A stretch of DNA of 64,000 nt from an uncultured Roseobacter sp. (GCF_947493125.1 NZ_CANLQB010000008.1:1-64000); one strand, 5' to 3'. Positions 17,506 through 27,988 are shown, counted from the first letter of the stretch. The notes: a model not told the origin generated them from the letters alone. Numbers and translations are program-made.

Positions 17506-20373
17506 GTGATGCGCCAGGAGGGGACTTCAGACGCAAAATCTTTGACGACACCGCTGGTCGAGGCACTGGCGGTGCCCGCTGTCCTCTTGGCGCCTGACCT
17601 TACGATCACGATTGCCAACGAGATGGCCCGCAGCCTCTTTGATTTGGACACGAAGGCAGGCGGCGAAAAGGTCAATCTGCGCACGCTCCTGTGCTCTGAG
17701 CGGATGGCCCCGATCGTCGCTCATCTCGACCAGATACGCGCTGGCAAGTCGCCTATGGATGTTGCAATCGTTCCACTGCGATGCGACGACCGACTGCATA
17801 TCTTCTCGGTCTCCGCATTGAGACGCGATGGTGAACTTCACGCTTATCTCTGCCAATGCGCGGACTCGGTACAGCGCCATGACGATATGCAGATGTGGCA
17901 ATCCTTCCCCGACGATTTGCCGAAAAGAACGTGGTCCTTTGGTGTCGAGGATGGAGCGATACGCCAGGAGAGCGGAGAGAGGGACGGGCTCGGCGCGCTG
18001 CCCGGGGCGGGATTGTCCGACTATCTGGGCCATGTGCATCCACAAGACCGGACGAGCCTCAAAAATGCGTTGGCGGCGCTGCTGTCCACGGTCGATGTAC
18101 GGTTGAGTCTGTCCTACCGGATCAAGATGAGCGATGGAGACACGGTGACTGTCTTCGGGTCAGGGGCCGTCACCGACTGGTCCGCTGATGGGTTGCCCAC
18201 CCGGATCAGGATAACGGAGATCGACGTTCGAGCCTATGCGGAAGGTCCCAGTGCCGCCGCCAGTCTTGCGGAAAGCGAGCGCCGCTGGAAGACCGCCGTG
18301 CTGAGTGCAAATCAGGGCGTGTGGGATCATGATTTCGAGCGCGGTCGCCACTTTCTGTCAAAGACCTGGCGCGACCTTCGTGGGCTGGGAGAAGAGGATC
18401 CGGTTCCGGAAACGACAGATGACTGGTTGACAACAATTCACCCGCAGGATCTGCCTAACATTTGCGAAGAACTGCGCCGGTTGGATGCGGGCGAAACCGA
18501 TATCATCAACTACAAATTCCGACAGCGACACAGCAATGGCGACTGGATTTGGTTCCTCAGCCGAGGTCGCATCGTGCGGCGCGATGCGGACGGCCTGCCT
18601 GCACGTATCATCGGAACCGACATCGACATCACAGACATCAAAACCGTTGAAATCGAAAGCCAGCGTATGGCGGAGCGACTGGACGTGGCCATGGAGGCGG
18701 CAGGCATGGCCCGGTGGGAGTTCAACGTGAACGCCAACCAGGCATTCTGGGACGATCGCCTCCTCAAGATGTTTGGTGTTACGGATGGTCAGAACCTTCG
18801 TTCCGGCGAGGATTGGAGCACGTTCATCCACCCCGATGATCGCGAGGCGGCAGTCAACTACACCGAAGAGTGCCTGCGAGAGGGGAGAGATGTGGCCCAC
18901 GACTACCGGCTGCTGACCGCGGATGGGCGCGTCCGGCATGTCCGAACCCGGGGTAAGTTCGTGAACGATACGGAGACCGGCCCGCGCTACTACGGAGTGA
19001 ATTTCGATATTACCCAAGACAAGATACGCGCTCAGGAGCTTGAAGAGGCGCGTGCCCGTCTGGAACATGAGAGCCGTCACGATGCGTTGACGGGGTTGGC
19101 CAATCGGCGGCGGCTTGACGATGTCTACACCGATTATGTCCAGAGCCAGAGCAACGAGGGTGGGCGTCTTGCGGTGCTTCACTTTGATATCGATCACTTC
19201 AAGCAGATCAATGACACCATGGGGCATGATGCGGGGGATGCCACGCTCAAACACGCGGCCGATATCCTTCTCCGCAACACCCCTGACGCCGCCTTGGTCT
19301 CCCGCGTGGGGGGGGATGAGTTTGTTGCCTTGCTGTTTGACGCCCCCGATGTTGGTGTCTTGGAGGAGATTGCGCAAAAGATCATAGACGACATGTCGCG
19401 CCCGTTTTTCTACGGCTCGCAAGAATGTAATATTGGCACAAGTATCGGCATTGCCGTGACGAATGGGCCAGTCAATCCAGATCAGAACCTGTTTATCGAC
19501 GCGGATCTTGCGCTTTATGAAGCTAAAAAGGCCGGGCGGGGCCGGTATCGTTTCTACAGCGCGACGATGAAAGAGGAGGCTCGCCGCCGCAAGAATTCGT
19601 TCGACGCGCTGCTCGCAGGGTTCGATCAGGGCGAGATCACCTGTCACTACCAGCCTCAGTTTGACGCGCAGACGCTCGAGCTAACTGGTCTCGAAGCGCT
19701 TGTGAGATGGGAAAGCGGCAAGTTCGGTCTGATCATGCCGGAGGAATTCTTGCAGACGGCTGAGGACATGGGGCTGCTTGCCCAGTTTGACGAGCTGGTT
19801 TTGCGTCGGGCGTTGTACGATATGGACCGTTGGCGCCGGGCCGGCTTCTCTGTCCCGCCGATTTCGGTCAACGTGTCGGCGCATCGGTTGAACGATCCGA
19901 GCCTTGGTGATCGCTTGCGGGAGCTTGATCTGCCGCGTGGCATGCTGTCGTTTGAGTTGCTGGAGTCCGCTTTTCTGGACGCCCGAAACGACGTGATCGA
20001 CAAGAACCTCAGAGTTATCGGCGATATGGGCATCGATATCGAGATCGATGATTTTGGGAGTGGGCACGCCTCGATTGCCAGCTTGCTACAGATCGCCCCC
20101 AAGCGTCTGAAGATCGACCGCACGCTTATTCAACCGATCGTCAAGTCGCAAAGGCAGCGGGAATTGGTGCGGACGATTATCGGTATCGGTCGTATGCTCG
20201 ACATTCAGGTGGTGGCGGAGGGTGTCGAAACAGCAGCGCATGTGCCGATATTGCAGCAAATGGGCTGCTGCTATCTTCAGGGATATGGCCTGGCCAGGCC
20301 CATGGATGCCAAGGCGGTTGACGCTTTCCTGACGACGCTGGCCGCAACCCAAGGCCGTTTGATGCTGGCTTGA
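17506..20373 (+). CDS. PAS-GGDEF-EAL cyclic-di-GMP signalling protein
   Basis: 955 aa; RVGGDEFVALLF, LTGLEALVRWES, IDIEIDDFGSGHASI; several PAS/PAC segments. Confidence 0.95.
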   Translation: MMRQEGTSDAKSLTTPLVEALAVPAVLLAPDLTITIANEMARSLFDLDTKAGGEKVNLRTLLCSERMAPIVAHLDQIRAGKSPMDVAIVPLRCDDRLHIFSVSALRRDGELHAYLCQCADSVQRHDDMQMWQSFPDDLPKRTWSFGVEDGAIRQESGERDGLGALPGAGLSDYLGHVHPQDRTSLKNALAALLSTVDVRLSLSYRIKMSDGDTVTVFGSGAVTDWSADGLPTRIRITEIDVRAYAEGPSAAASLAESERRWKTAVLSANQGVWDHDFERGRHFLSKTWRDLRGLGEEDPVPETTDDWLTTIHPQDLPNICEELRRLDAGETDIINYKFRQRHSNGDWIWFLSRGRIVRRDADGLPARIIGTDIDITDIKTVEIESQRMAERLDVAMEAAGMARWEFNVNANQAFWDDRLLKMFGVTDGQNLRSGEDWSTFIHPDDREAAVNYTEECLREGRDVAHDYRLLTADGRVRHVRTRGKFVNDTETGPRYYGVNFDITQDKIRAQELEEARARLEHESRHDALTGLANRRRLDDVYTDYVQSQSNEGGRLAVLHFDIDHFKQINDTMGHDAGDATLKHAADILLRNTPDAALVSRVGGDEFVALLFDAPDVGVLEEIAQKIIDDMSRPFFYGSQECNIGTSIGIAVTNGPVNPDQNLFIDADLALYEAKKAGRGRYRFYSATMKEEARRRKNSFDALLAGFDQGEITCHYQPQFDAQTLELTGLEALVRWESGKFGLIMPEEFLQTAEDMGLLAQFDELVLRRALYDMDRWRRAGFSVPPISVNVSAHRLNDPSLGDRLRELDLPRGMLSFELLESAFLDARNDVIDKNLRVIGDMGIDIEIDDFGSGHASIASLLQIAPKRLKIDRTLIQPIVKSQRQRELVRTIIGIGRMLDIQVVAEGVETAAHVPILQQMGCCYLQGYGLARPMDAKAVDAFLTTLAATQGRLMLA

Positions 20374-20434
20374 TCATGAGGCTGGCCCAACCGCTGGCGT
20401 TGAGTCGGGCCTGACTTGAAAGAGGCTTCGCGGA

Positions 20435-23400
20435 TCATCCGCTGTGTCGTCCGCTACGGTTCCGCTTCATGTACTCCACCAGCCCGGAGAGACCTAGCGG
20501 GCGAGAGAAGTAATAACCTTGCAGGCGACCCGCTCCCAGCTCTGTCAGAATGCGGGCCTGCTCGGCGGTTTCGACACCCTCCGCAATGACGCCGATATCC
20601 AAGGCGTGCCCGATGTCGATGATGGACTTCACCAGGCGCGTTGCGTTGTTGCCTCGCGCCATTGGTGAGATCAGCCGGCGGTCGATCTTGAGCCGGTCGG
20701 GCGCAATCCGTTGAAGCGCAACAATTGAGGCCCGCCCGCTGCCAAAGTCATCTACCTCCAAAGAGATCCCCATTTCGCGCAACTGATCCAGCTGCAACAT
20801 GAAGGCGTCGCTTTCCTCTTCCAGAAAGATGGTCTCAAGAAGCTCAAACGCCACATCGCCCGAGTAGGCACGCGACAGCCTTCCGATCTCAGCAATTTCC
20901 TCGAATTGAAGCCGGTTTGCGCTGACGTTGAATGACAGGTTCGGGCGCTCGTCCATGTCGCGAAACGCAGCTTCGCACTCCTCAATCGCGCGTTCAAAGA
21001 TCATGCGGTCGATATCCGCGACGACGTTCAGATCCGTTGCAACACCCAGAAAACTGTCCGGCATACGAATGCCGTCGGTTGGATGCGACCAGCGCGCCAG
21101 CGCCTCAACGCCAACAACAGCCCCGCTCTGGCAATCGACCTGGGGCTGGTAATGGGGGATGAACTCTCTTTGTTCGAGACCGCGCATGATGTCATCTGCA
21201 AGGCGCTTGGTATCACGCATCTCGTCAATGTCGCAGCGATCAAAGACTGCAAGCTGACCGCGACCAGCGCGCTTGGCCTTGTAAAGCGCCACATCCGAAT
21301 TGGTCAGCAAATCGCGTTCGTTGGCCAGCGGGGTGCGGGCGATTCCGATGGAGGCGCCGAAGCGACACTCCCGCCCTTCGAACATCGCGGGCTTGGCAAG
21401 GTCTTCGAGCAGCGCTTCGGCGAGTGTCTCGGGACGCTCGCTGCCATCCGGCACTTGCAGCAGAATAACGAATTCATCCCCACCGATCCGCGCAACCACG
21501 TCACCTGCGCGAACGTTTGACCGAATCCGGTGCGCGACATCAATCAGCACGTGGTCCCCAGCGGCGTGACCAATGGTGTCATTGATCTGCTTGAAACGAT
21601 CAAGATCGATGTGGAGGGCCGCAAGCTCGCCCCCCTTCTTCTGGCGCCGACGCGACAGCTCCTCGAATTTTTCGGACAAATAGCGGCGGTTCCCAAGACC
21701 GGTCAGTTGATCGTGCAACGCCTTGAAGGTGATCTGTTGGTTCGCTGCCTCCAACTGCTTTGCGTAGTCTTCAAGCGCGCGCCTTTGCCGGATCGTTTCT
21801 GTAAGGTTGAGCCGAAGGACGAGCGTCTCTCCGTTCTCCGAGCGGGACCGGATGATCCGGTAATGCGTGTCGTTCGCGAATTCGAAGTCTTCCTCCTCGC
21901 CGAGGATCGTATCGGAGTTCACGTAGTCTTTGACCCATTCCTTTTCGCGTCCTTTCGCTGCTGGGACCCGACCGTTTTTTACAGCGACGCCGACCACATC
22001 GGAGACGTTCATTCCGGCACCGATATCGTCCGGGTTGTCGGTCAACGAAGCGACAAAGGCGGGGTTCCACATGACCAAGTTCAGGTCTTTGTCGTAAATC
22101 GAGAAGGGGTCGGGAAAAGCATTGATGGCGGAGATCAGACGATCCTGGGTTTCTTGCAGGGCACGGCGCTGGCGCACAAGTTCTGTGGTGTCCAACCGGA
22201 CCACGACCAGATCGCCATTCCGGGACTTCGATCTGAGCAGACGATGGTGCCGGTCGCCGTCAAGCTCGATATCCTCGACGGGCCTGATGTCCTTGGCGGA
22301 CGCCAATGTCTCACGCAGCCAGGCTTCTTCGCGGCCCACAGCCATGGCAAAGCGACCGTTTCGCAGACCAATGCGCATGGCTTCTTCCAGTGGCATCCCC
22401 TCATAGAGATCGCTCGGAGTGTCGGTCAGCGCATCGCTATAGCTGTCGTTCCACACCACAAGACGGGAGTTGCTGTCGTAGATGCAAAACGGGGCGGGAT
22501 AGGCGCTGATCGCTGCCAGAAGTCGCTCCTGAAGCCTTTCGGCTGCGCGTCTTTGGCGCACAAGTTCCGTGGTATCCATCTGGATGACCACGAAATCGCC
22601 GTTCGGAGCCTGGCTGCGCAGGACCCTGCGGTGCGCGTCCCCGGGAAGTTCGATATCCGTATGAGGAGAGACCGGTAGGCTGTCGTCCTGCGGTGTGTGT
22701 TCCATATACGGCAGGGTTGCCGTTTCCGCGACGAACCGCCCGTAGCGGACACCGATGGCCCGAACCTCGGCCCCCGTCATTCCAACGTGAAGCTCTTCGG
22801 GGGCGTCGGTGATCGACCGGGTGAAGGCATCGTTCCACATGACCAGGCGTTCATCGGCATCATAGATCGCAAACGGGTCGGGATAGGCGTTCAATGCCGC
22901 GATGGTCCTGGCGTGCGTCTCGGTTGATTGCCGTCGCTGGCGTATGATTTCGGTGACATCGAGGCGGATAACCACCCAGTCGCCATTGTCAGCGACGCTG
23001 CGCAGAATCCGGTGATGAACGTCGCCGGGCAGTTCGATGATCTCGGCGGTTCGCGAAATCTGCGCAGGATCATCCAGCCGATCGAAGAAGACCGCGCGTC
23101 CTTCCGGCGGCACATCCATTTGCCCGCAATCAAAGGCGTGGTTCATGACATCCCGGATGTGCATGCCCGGCTTGATTGCCTCTGGCTCGGTGGACATCGA
23201 CGCCTTGTAGGCGGTGTTCCCGACCACCAACCTCATCTCCTTGTCGTAGATCACGAAAGGGTCGGGATAGGCATTCATCGCTGATAGCAGCCGCGTTTGA
23301 GTGGCGAGCAGTTCGCGATACATCGTGGCTTGTTCGGAGAGAAGCGCATCGCGGTCCTTGAGGGCAGTGGCCGCAGCGTCTTCCCGTTCCTTCAGGTCGG

Positions 23401-23767
23401 AGATATCGCGAAAGGTGGCACAGCTATAGCGGCCACCGGTCTCCTCGTCATCAAAGGCGAAAAAGGAGATGCTTGCCCAGAACTTGCTGCCGTCAGATCG
23501 GACGCAGGTGGTTTCGGTTTGAAAGGTCTGTTTACCCGCGCGAAAGAGCGGCGCCACCTTGGCGACGAATTCGTCCCAGCTGTCGGGGTCATGGACAATA
23601 TCGACGGGTTGGCCAAGAATCTTATCGGTATCGTAGCCGAAGAGGGTGCCGTAGGATCGGTTGACGTAGACCAAACGCGCCGTGTCATCGGATGGCCCGC
23701 GATAGCCTATGCCAACCGCGTCCTGCGTCAGCGACAAGAAATCGTTTATGACATCTGACAGTTGCAT
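20435..23767 (-). CDS. Multi-PAS-GGDEF-EAL cyclic-di-GMP signalling protein
   Basis: 1110 aa; RIGGDEFVILLQ, VVGVEALARWSH, VDDFGSGRASI; four tandem A(I/L/M)(N/S)A(Y/F)P(D/A)PF.IYD PAS units plus an N-terminal PAS. Confidence 0.95.
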   Translation of the reverse strand: MQLSDVINDFLSLTQDAVGIGYRGPSDDTARLVYVNRSYGTLFGYDTDKILGQPVDIVHDPDSWDEFVAKVAPLFRAGKQTFQTETTCVRSDGSKFWASISFFAFDDEETGGRYSCATFRDISDLKEREDAAATALKDRDALLSEQATMYRELLATQTRLLSAMNAYPDPFVIYDKEMRLVVGNTAYKASMSTEPEAIKPGMHIRDVMNHAFDCGQMDVPPEGRAVFFDRLDDPAQISRTAEIIELPGDVHHRILRSVADNGDWVVIRLDVTEIIRQRRQSTETHARTIAALNAYPDPFAIYDADERLVMWNDAFTRSITDAPEELHVGMTGAEVRAIGVRYGRFVAETATLPYMEHTPQDDSLPVSPHTDIELPGDAHRRVLRSQAPNGDFVVIQMDTTELVRQRRAAERLQERLLAAISAYPAPFCIYDSNSRLVVWNDSYSDALTDTPSDLYEGMPLEEAMRIGLRNGRFAMAVGREEAWLRETLASAKDIRPVEDIELDGDRHHRLLRSKSRNGDLVVVRLDTTELVRQRRALQETQDRLISAINAFPDPFSIYDKDLNLVMWNPAFVASLTDNPDDIGAGMNVSDVVGVAVKNGRVPAAKGREKEWVKDYVNSDTILGEEEDFEFANDTHYRIIRSRSENGETLVLRLNLTETIRQRRALEDYAKQLEAANQQITFKALHDQLTGLGNRRYLSEKFEELSRRRQKKGGELAALHIDLDRFKQINDTIGHAAGDHVLIDVAHRIRSNVRAGDVVARIGGDEFVILLQVPDGSERPETLAEALLEDLAKPAMFEGRECRFGASIGIARTPLANERDLLTNSDVALYKAKRAGRGQLAVFDRCDIDEMRDTKRLADDIMRGLEQREFIPHYQPQVDCQSGAVVGVEALARWSHPTDGIRMPDSFLGVATDLNVVADIDRMIFERAIEECEAAFRDMDERPNLSFNVSANRLQFEEIAEIGRLSRAYSGDVAFELLETIFLEEESDAFMLQLDQLREMGISLEVDDFGSGRASIVALQRIAPDRLKIDRRLISPMARGNNATRLVKSIIDIGHALDIGVIAEGVETAEQARILTELGAGRLQGYYFSRPLGLSGLVEYMKRNRSGRHSG

Positions 23768-23870
23768 GAACCGACCCTGGTAACGACCATAAGTTCATAC
23801 GAGTCATTGGTTACTCTAAGCGTAACTCTCGACTTTTAACGAAATGCACCGACGCGGCGATATTCTCTGA

Positions 23871-24626
23871 TCACTGGCCAGGGGTTGGCTTGTGTTCCGC
23901 TCGGTGTATGGGCGCGTCTTGCTGCTCAATACGCCGGACGCCAAAGCCGATGGGTTTGAGCTGGTTTCCTGGCAGTTTGGGGTCGGGGCCCCAGATCGCC
24001 TGATAGGTGTCAATTGCCATCCCGCGGCGTTGCAGAACGACGGACAGGCCGATGAGGCCGCCCCACCACATCACCAGCGTCAGCCACATCCAATTTGGTC
24101 CATTGGCTTGCCAGAGGCCCGAAAAGATGGTCGCCACCGACAGCAGGAGGGCGGTGTATCCCGCGCTTTTGTGCAAATATTCAAAGGCCTTGCGCCGAGG
24201 CGTCATGTCGAAATGATCGCCACGCCAAGAGCCATCGGGTCCGGGCTCGGTCGGACCTCCCTTCGTCCCTCTGAAGAGGCCGCCGAGGATCTGCACGAGC
24301 CCAAGTGCCACGACCGACCAGCCCAGAAACCAGTGCGGCCCGGGGAGGGTGGCCATCGGCGGGGCGGTCAGGATCAGCCACAGCCCCAAAAGCATCAGAG
24401 CAAAGGCGGAATACTGGCAGATGCGATGCGTATTCCACCAGAAGTGGTGATCCAACGTCTGGGGCCAGTCTTGCCCTGGCGCTATTTTGAAGTAGCGGGC
24501 CGTGAAAATACCCAGTGGTACCAAGACACCCCAAGCCAGCACCATGATGCGCGCGTGCCAGCTCAGGTGCCAGCCGACGTTATGGTCGCGGGCTGCGTCC
24601 ATGGGGGCAAGCAGCCACTCCCACAT
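23871..24626 (-). CDS. Cytochrome b561 domain membrane protein
   Basis: NVGWHLSWHARIMVLAWGVLVPLGIFTARYFKI; WWNTHRICQYSAFALMLLGLWLIL; PHWFLGWSVVALGLVQILGGLFRG; ATGA overlap with the permease gene. Confidence 0.82.
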   Translation of the reverse strand: MWEWLLAPMDAARDHNVGWHLSWHARIMVLAWGVLVPLGIFTARYFKIAPGQDWPQTLDHHFWWNTHRICQYSAFALMLLGLWLILTAPPMATLPGPHWFLGWSVVALGLVQILGGLFRGTKGGPTEPGPDGSWRGDHFDMTPRRKAFEYLHKSAGYTALLLSVATIFSGLWQANGPNWMWLTLVMWWGGLIGLSVVLQRRGMAIDTYQAIWGPDPKLPGNQLKPIGFGVRRIEQQDAPIHRAEHKPTPGQ

Positions 24627-25498
24627 CAGCCCTTGACCGCCCCTGCAGTCATGCCGGTGATGATCTGGCGCGAGGCCACGAACGTGAAAATGATGGGTGG
24701 GATCGCCAGCAACATACCGGTGGCCATGATCACGCCCCAGTCGATGTCAAACTCGGTGATGGAGTTCACGATTGTAACGGGGACCGTGCGCGAGTTTCGA
24801 TCCGCCAGCGCATTGGCCAAGAGGAACTCGTTCCAGGCCACGCGGAAGGTAAAGATTGCGGCTGCTGCCAGCCCGGGTTTGATCAGGGGCAGCACGACCA
24901 GAAAGAAGACCTGAAAGGGGCCGGCGCCATCCATGCGCGCGGCCTCTTCCAGCTGGATTGGCACCTGCACGATAAAGCTCTGCAGAATCCAGATGACGAA
25001 GGGGAGGTTCATCGCCACGTACACCAGAATGATCCCTGCGCGCGTGCCGTCGATCTGGAACTGGAACGTCCAGATGCCGAAGACGGGCACCAGCAGAACG
25101 GCGGGCGGCACCATGCGCATGGCCAGCGTCGAGAGGGAGACCGTATCGCGCCCCATGAAACGGAAGCGCACCAGCGCGTAGGCGGCCATACAGCCGATCA
25201 CCAGCGTGATCACGGTCGAGACCAGAGCGATAATCAGCGAATTGATCAGCGCCCGGCCAAAGGTCTTGTCGCAATAATCGATGTGCGGTGCGTCGTACCA
25301 CAGAAAGTCACACAGCGCGGTTTCATAGTTGCGCAGTGTCGGCATGAAGAGCAGCGAGGAGCTGTCCGACATGATGTCCACGTTCAGCTTCAGCGAGGTG
25401 ATCAGCATCATGAAGATGGGTCCCACAGCCATGACCACCAGAGCCACTAGCAGCGCATAGAAAGCGGGGTTCTGCCTGTCGTAGACTTTTTCTGCCAT
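24626..25498 (-). CDS. Carbohydrate ABC transporter permease (MalG-type)
   Basis: Start trimmed to MAEKVYDRQNPAFYALL; EEAARMDGAGPFQVFFLVVLPLIKPGLAAAAIFTF EAA loop. Confidence 0.92.
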   Translation of the reverse strand: MAEKVYDRQNPAFYALLVALVVMAVGPIFMMLITSLKLNVDIMSDSSSLLFMPTLRNYETALCDFLWYDAPHIDYCDKTFGRALINSLIIALVSTVITLVIGCMAAYALVRFRFMGRDTVSLSTLAMRMVPPAVLLVPVFGIWTFQFQIDGTRAGIILVYVAMNLPFVIWILQSFIVQVPIQLEEAARMDGAGPFQVFFLVVLPLIKPGLAAAAIFTFRVAWNEFLLANALADRNSRTVPVTIVNSITEFDIDWGVIMATGMLLAIPPIIFTFVASRQIITGMTAGAVKG

Positions 25499-26415
25499 CA
25501 GAGGTCCTCCTCTGCCGCTTTGCGCAGCCGGGCCGTGCGCGCCTCGACAGCCTTGTTGTAGGCGAACATGGCAAAGGTCAGGATCACCAGCAGGATCAGC
25601 AGGTAGTTCGACATGGCCGCGGCCTCCCCAAGCTCGCGGAATTCTGATGCTGTGCGGGAGATGCGCAAAGACAGGATTTCGGTGGAGAGACCGGGCCCGC
25701 CGTTGGTCAGCACCAGGATGACCTCCAGCACCTTGAAGGCGTCGATTAGGCGTAAAAGCAGGGTCACGATCAGCACCGGCATCATCAGCGGCAGCTTGAT
25801 ATAGACGATCTGCTGCCAGCCCGTCGCCCCGTCGATGCGCGCCGCCTCCATCGCCGACTGTGGCAGCGATTGCAGCGCCGCCAGCGACAGGATGAAGATG
25901 AAGGGGGTCCACTGCCAGACATCGGCGATCACCACCGAGGCAAAGGCCCAATTGCCGTCGCTGAGCCAGGGGATCGGTTCAAAGCCCATGGACTTGATTG
26001 TTCTGTTAAATATGCCGACGGACGGGTGATACATATAGCGCCACATCAGGCCCACCACGATGGGCGCGATCATCATCGGCAGGATGAAGAGCGTGCGCAG
26101 CACCGACATGCCGCGGATGTTGCGATCGAGCAGCAGCGCCAGGCCGACGCCCAGCACCATTTCGATGGTGACGACCACGGCTGCGAACTTCAGTGTAACC
26201 CAGAAGCTCTCCCGAAAGGCCGCATCGCTCAGCAGATTGACGTAGTTCCGCAGACCCACGAACTCCGCTTCGCCAATCCGCTGGCTGGGGTTCCAGTCCA
26301 GGAAACTGGCATAGATCATGTAGCCAATCGGGTAGAGCAGGGCGACTGCCATCACCAGCGCCGCGGGGGCGAGGAAGAGGTAGGGTGTCAGCCGATTTGC
26401 GTTGGCGATCTGCAT
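25498..26415 (-). CDS. Carbohydrate ABC transporter permease (MalF-type)
   Basis: MQIANANRLTPYLFLAPAALVMAVALLYPIGYMIYASF; MEAARIDGATGWQQIVYIKLPLMMPV; ATGA overlap with the next permease. Confidence 0.92.
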   Translation of the reverse strand: MQIANANRLTPYLFLAPAALVMAVALLYPIGYMIYASFLDWNPSQRIGEAEFVGLRNYVNLLSDAAFRESFWVTLKFAAVVVTIEMVLGVGLALLLDRNIRGMSVLRTLFILPMMIAPIVVGLMWRYMYHPSVGIFNRTIKSMGFEPIPWLSDGNWAFASVVIADVWQWTPFIFILSLAALQSLPQSAMEAARIDGATGWQQIVYIKLPLMMPVLIVTLLLRLIDAFKVLEVILVLTNGGPGLSTEILSLRISRTASEFRELGEAAAMSNYLLILLVILTFAMFAYNKAVEARTARLRKAAEEDL

Positions 26416-26548
26416 GGGGTGCGGTCCGTGCTGCGGGAGTGTGGGGCCGGCGCTGGAGAGCGGTGCGCCGGACCCCTTGATCGTGTGGCCCCCTCTGGCT
26501 GAGACAGTGTCGTGCTGTCGGAGCGTAGAGTTGAGAGGGGGTGGGGCC

Positions 26549-26574
26549 GCAGGTTTTCCCGTGGAAAACCCGCT
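26549..26574 (+). repeat. CCGCAGGTTT-hairpin element in the SBP/permease gap
   Basis: GGTTTTCC-cgt-GGAAAACC (26552-26570); shares CCGCAGGTTT...AAACCCGCTC with 48737-48762 and (-) 6848-6869. Confidence 0.7.
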
Positions 26575-26602
26575 CACCCCACTCGGTCAGCCGAGCTGAC
26601 AG

Positions 26603-27955
26603 TTATTGCCAGGTGTAGTACCCGGCCTCGTCCATGATGGCTCGGGCGCGTTCAGCGACGCCGTTCAGCGCCTCTTGCGGGTCGAGGCCCTCGGTCAGCA
26701 CTTGGCTCATGATCGTTCCGATGTCCGCGTTGATCTTGCCCCAGGTCGGAATGATCGGGCGCCAGTCCGGGTCGGCATACTTCAGCGCCTCACCGAAAGT
26801 GGCCGAGTAGGGGTACTTCTCGTTCAGTTCCGCATTCTCGTAGGTGGAGAAGCGGGAGGGGTTGCCGCCGGCCATGGCCACCATCAGATCGCCCTCCTTG
26901 GAGGTCAGCCACTGCATCAGCAGGAAGGCCGCTTCCTTGTTCTGGGCGTTTTTCGGGATGGCGATGCCGAAGCCGCCGGTTTGCGAGCCCCGGCGCACAC
27001 CTTCGGGATGCAGCGCATAGCCGACCTTGCCCGCGACGGTGGATTTGCTGGGGTCTTCAAAGCCAGCAGCAAAGGCGATGCTGTCCATGAACATGGCCGC
27101 CTGACCCTGCTGGAAGGCCGCGGCCGCTTCGGCAGGACCGAACGTCTGACTGCCGTCGGGGCCGCAGTCCACGATGGTTTTCAACGCATTGGCTGCTGCC
27201 ACGCCAGCTTCGTTGTTGATGATCGGCTCCCAGTTGTCATCGAAGACGCGGCCACCCAGCGGTGCGAGATGCAGCAGGAACGCATGGCTTGCCTGGTGGC
27301 CGGACGCCGCACGAGAGGCCATACCGCCCATGCCGGGCTCGACCTCGGGGATCTTGCAGGCTGCATCGAGCAATTGGTCGTAATTCTCGGGGACGGGAAT
27401 GCCATGCTTTTCGAAGATGTCCTTGCGATAGGCCAACACGCTCGTCTCGGACCCAAAGGGAATGCCGAAGGCGGAGCCCAGCTGCCCGGGCAGGTAGCCC
27501 TTTTGGCCGCCCGCTACACCAATGTTTTCGACGTATCCGGAGATTAGGTCCGCCTGATCATAGTTCGGATCTGCCAGTGCCGGGTTCATGAAGTATTTGG
27601 CGAGGTTTTCCAACTGATCCGCATAGACGTAGTCGGCCTTGGAAAAGACCACATAGGCGATCATGTCGTAGTCGCCCTCGTCTTTGGTCAGTTCCAGCGT
27701 CTGACGTTCACGCATCTTGAGGTACTGCAGTTGGTCCACCTCAACCTCGATGCCCGTCTCTTCGGTGAAGGCTGGCAGCACCTTCATCATCGCGTTGTAA
27801 TGCGGATGGGCCGGCACGTTGATCACCAAAGTGGTGCCCTCGTAAGGCTCATACGGATTGGCAAAAAGGGCGCCGGCCATCGTGGCCGAGACCGCTGTCC
27901 CGGTCAGGCTTGCCCTGACCGCCGTACCGGTCAGCATTTTCGTGAGTGATAGCAT
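26603..27955 (-). CDS. ABC transporter extracellular solute-binding protein (sugar)
   Basis: 450 aa; leader plus FTEETGIEVEVDQLQYLKMRERQTLEL; family 1 SBP features, adjacent to the permeases. Confidence 0.88.
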   Translation of the reverse strand: MLSLTKMLTGTAVRASLTGTAVSATMAGALFANPYEPYEGTTLVINVPAHPHYNAMMKVLPAFTEETGIEVEVDQLQYLKMRERQTLELTKDEGDYDMIAYVVFSKADYVYADQLENLAKYFMNPALADPNYDQADLISGYVENIGVAGGQKGYLPGQLGSAFGIPFGSETSVLAYRKDIFEKHGIPVPENYDQLLDAACKIPEVEPGMGGMASRAASGHQASHAFLLHLAPLGGRVFDDNWEPIINNEAGVAAANALKTIVDCGPDGSQTFGPAEAAAAFQQGQAAMFMDSIAFAAGFEDPSKSTVAGKVGYALHPEGVRRGSQTGGFGIAIPKNAQNKEAAFLLMQWLTSKEGDLMVAMAGGNPSRFSTYENAELNEKYPYSATFGEALKYADPDWRPIIPTWGKINADIGTIMSQVLTEGLDPQEALNGVAERARAIMDEAGYYTWQ

Positions 27956-27988
27956 TCTTCAGTCCTCCCTGATGCTATGTCTTGTCTG

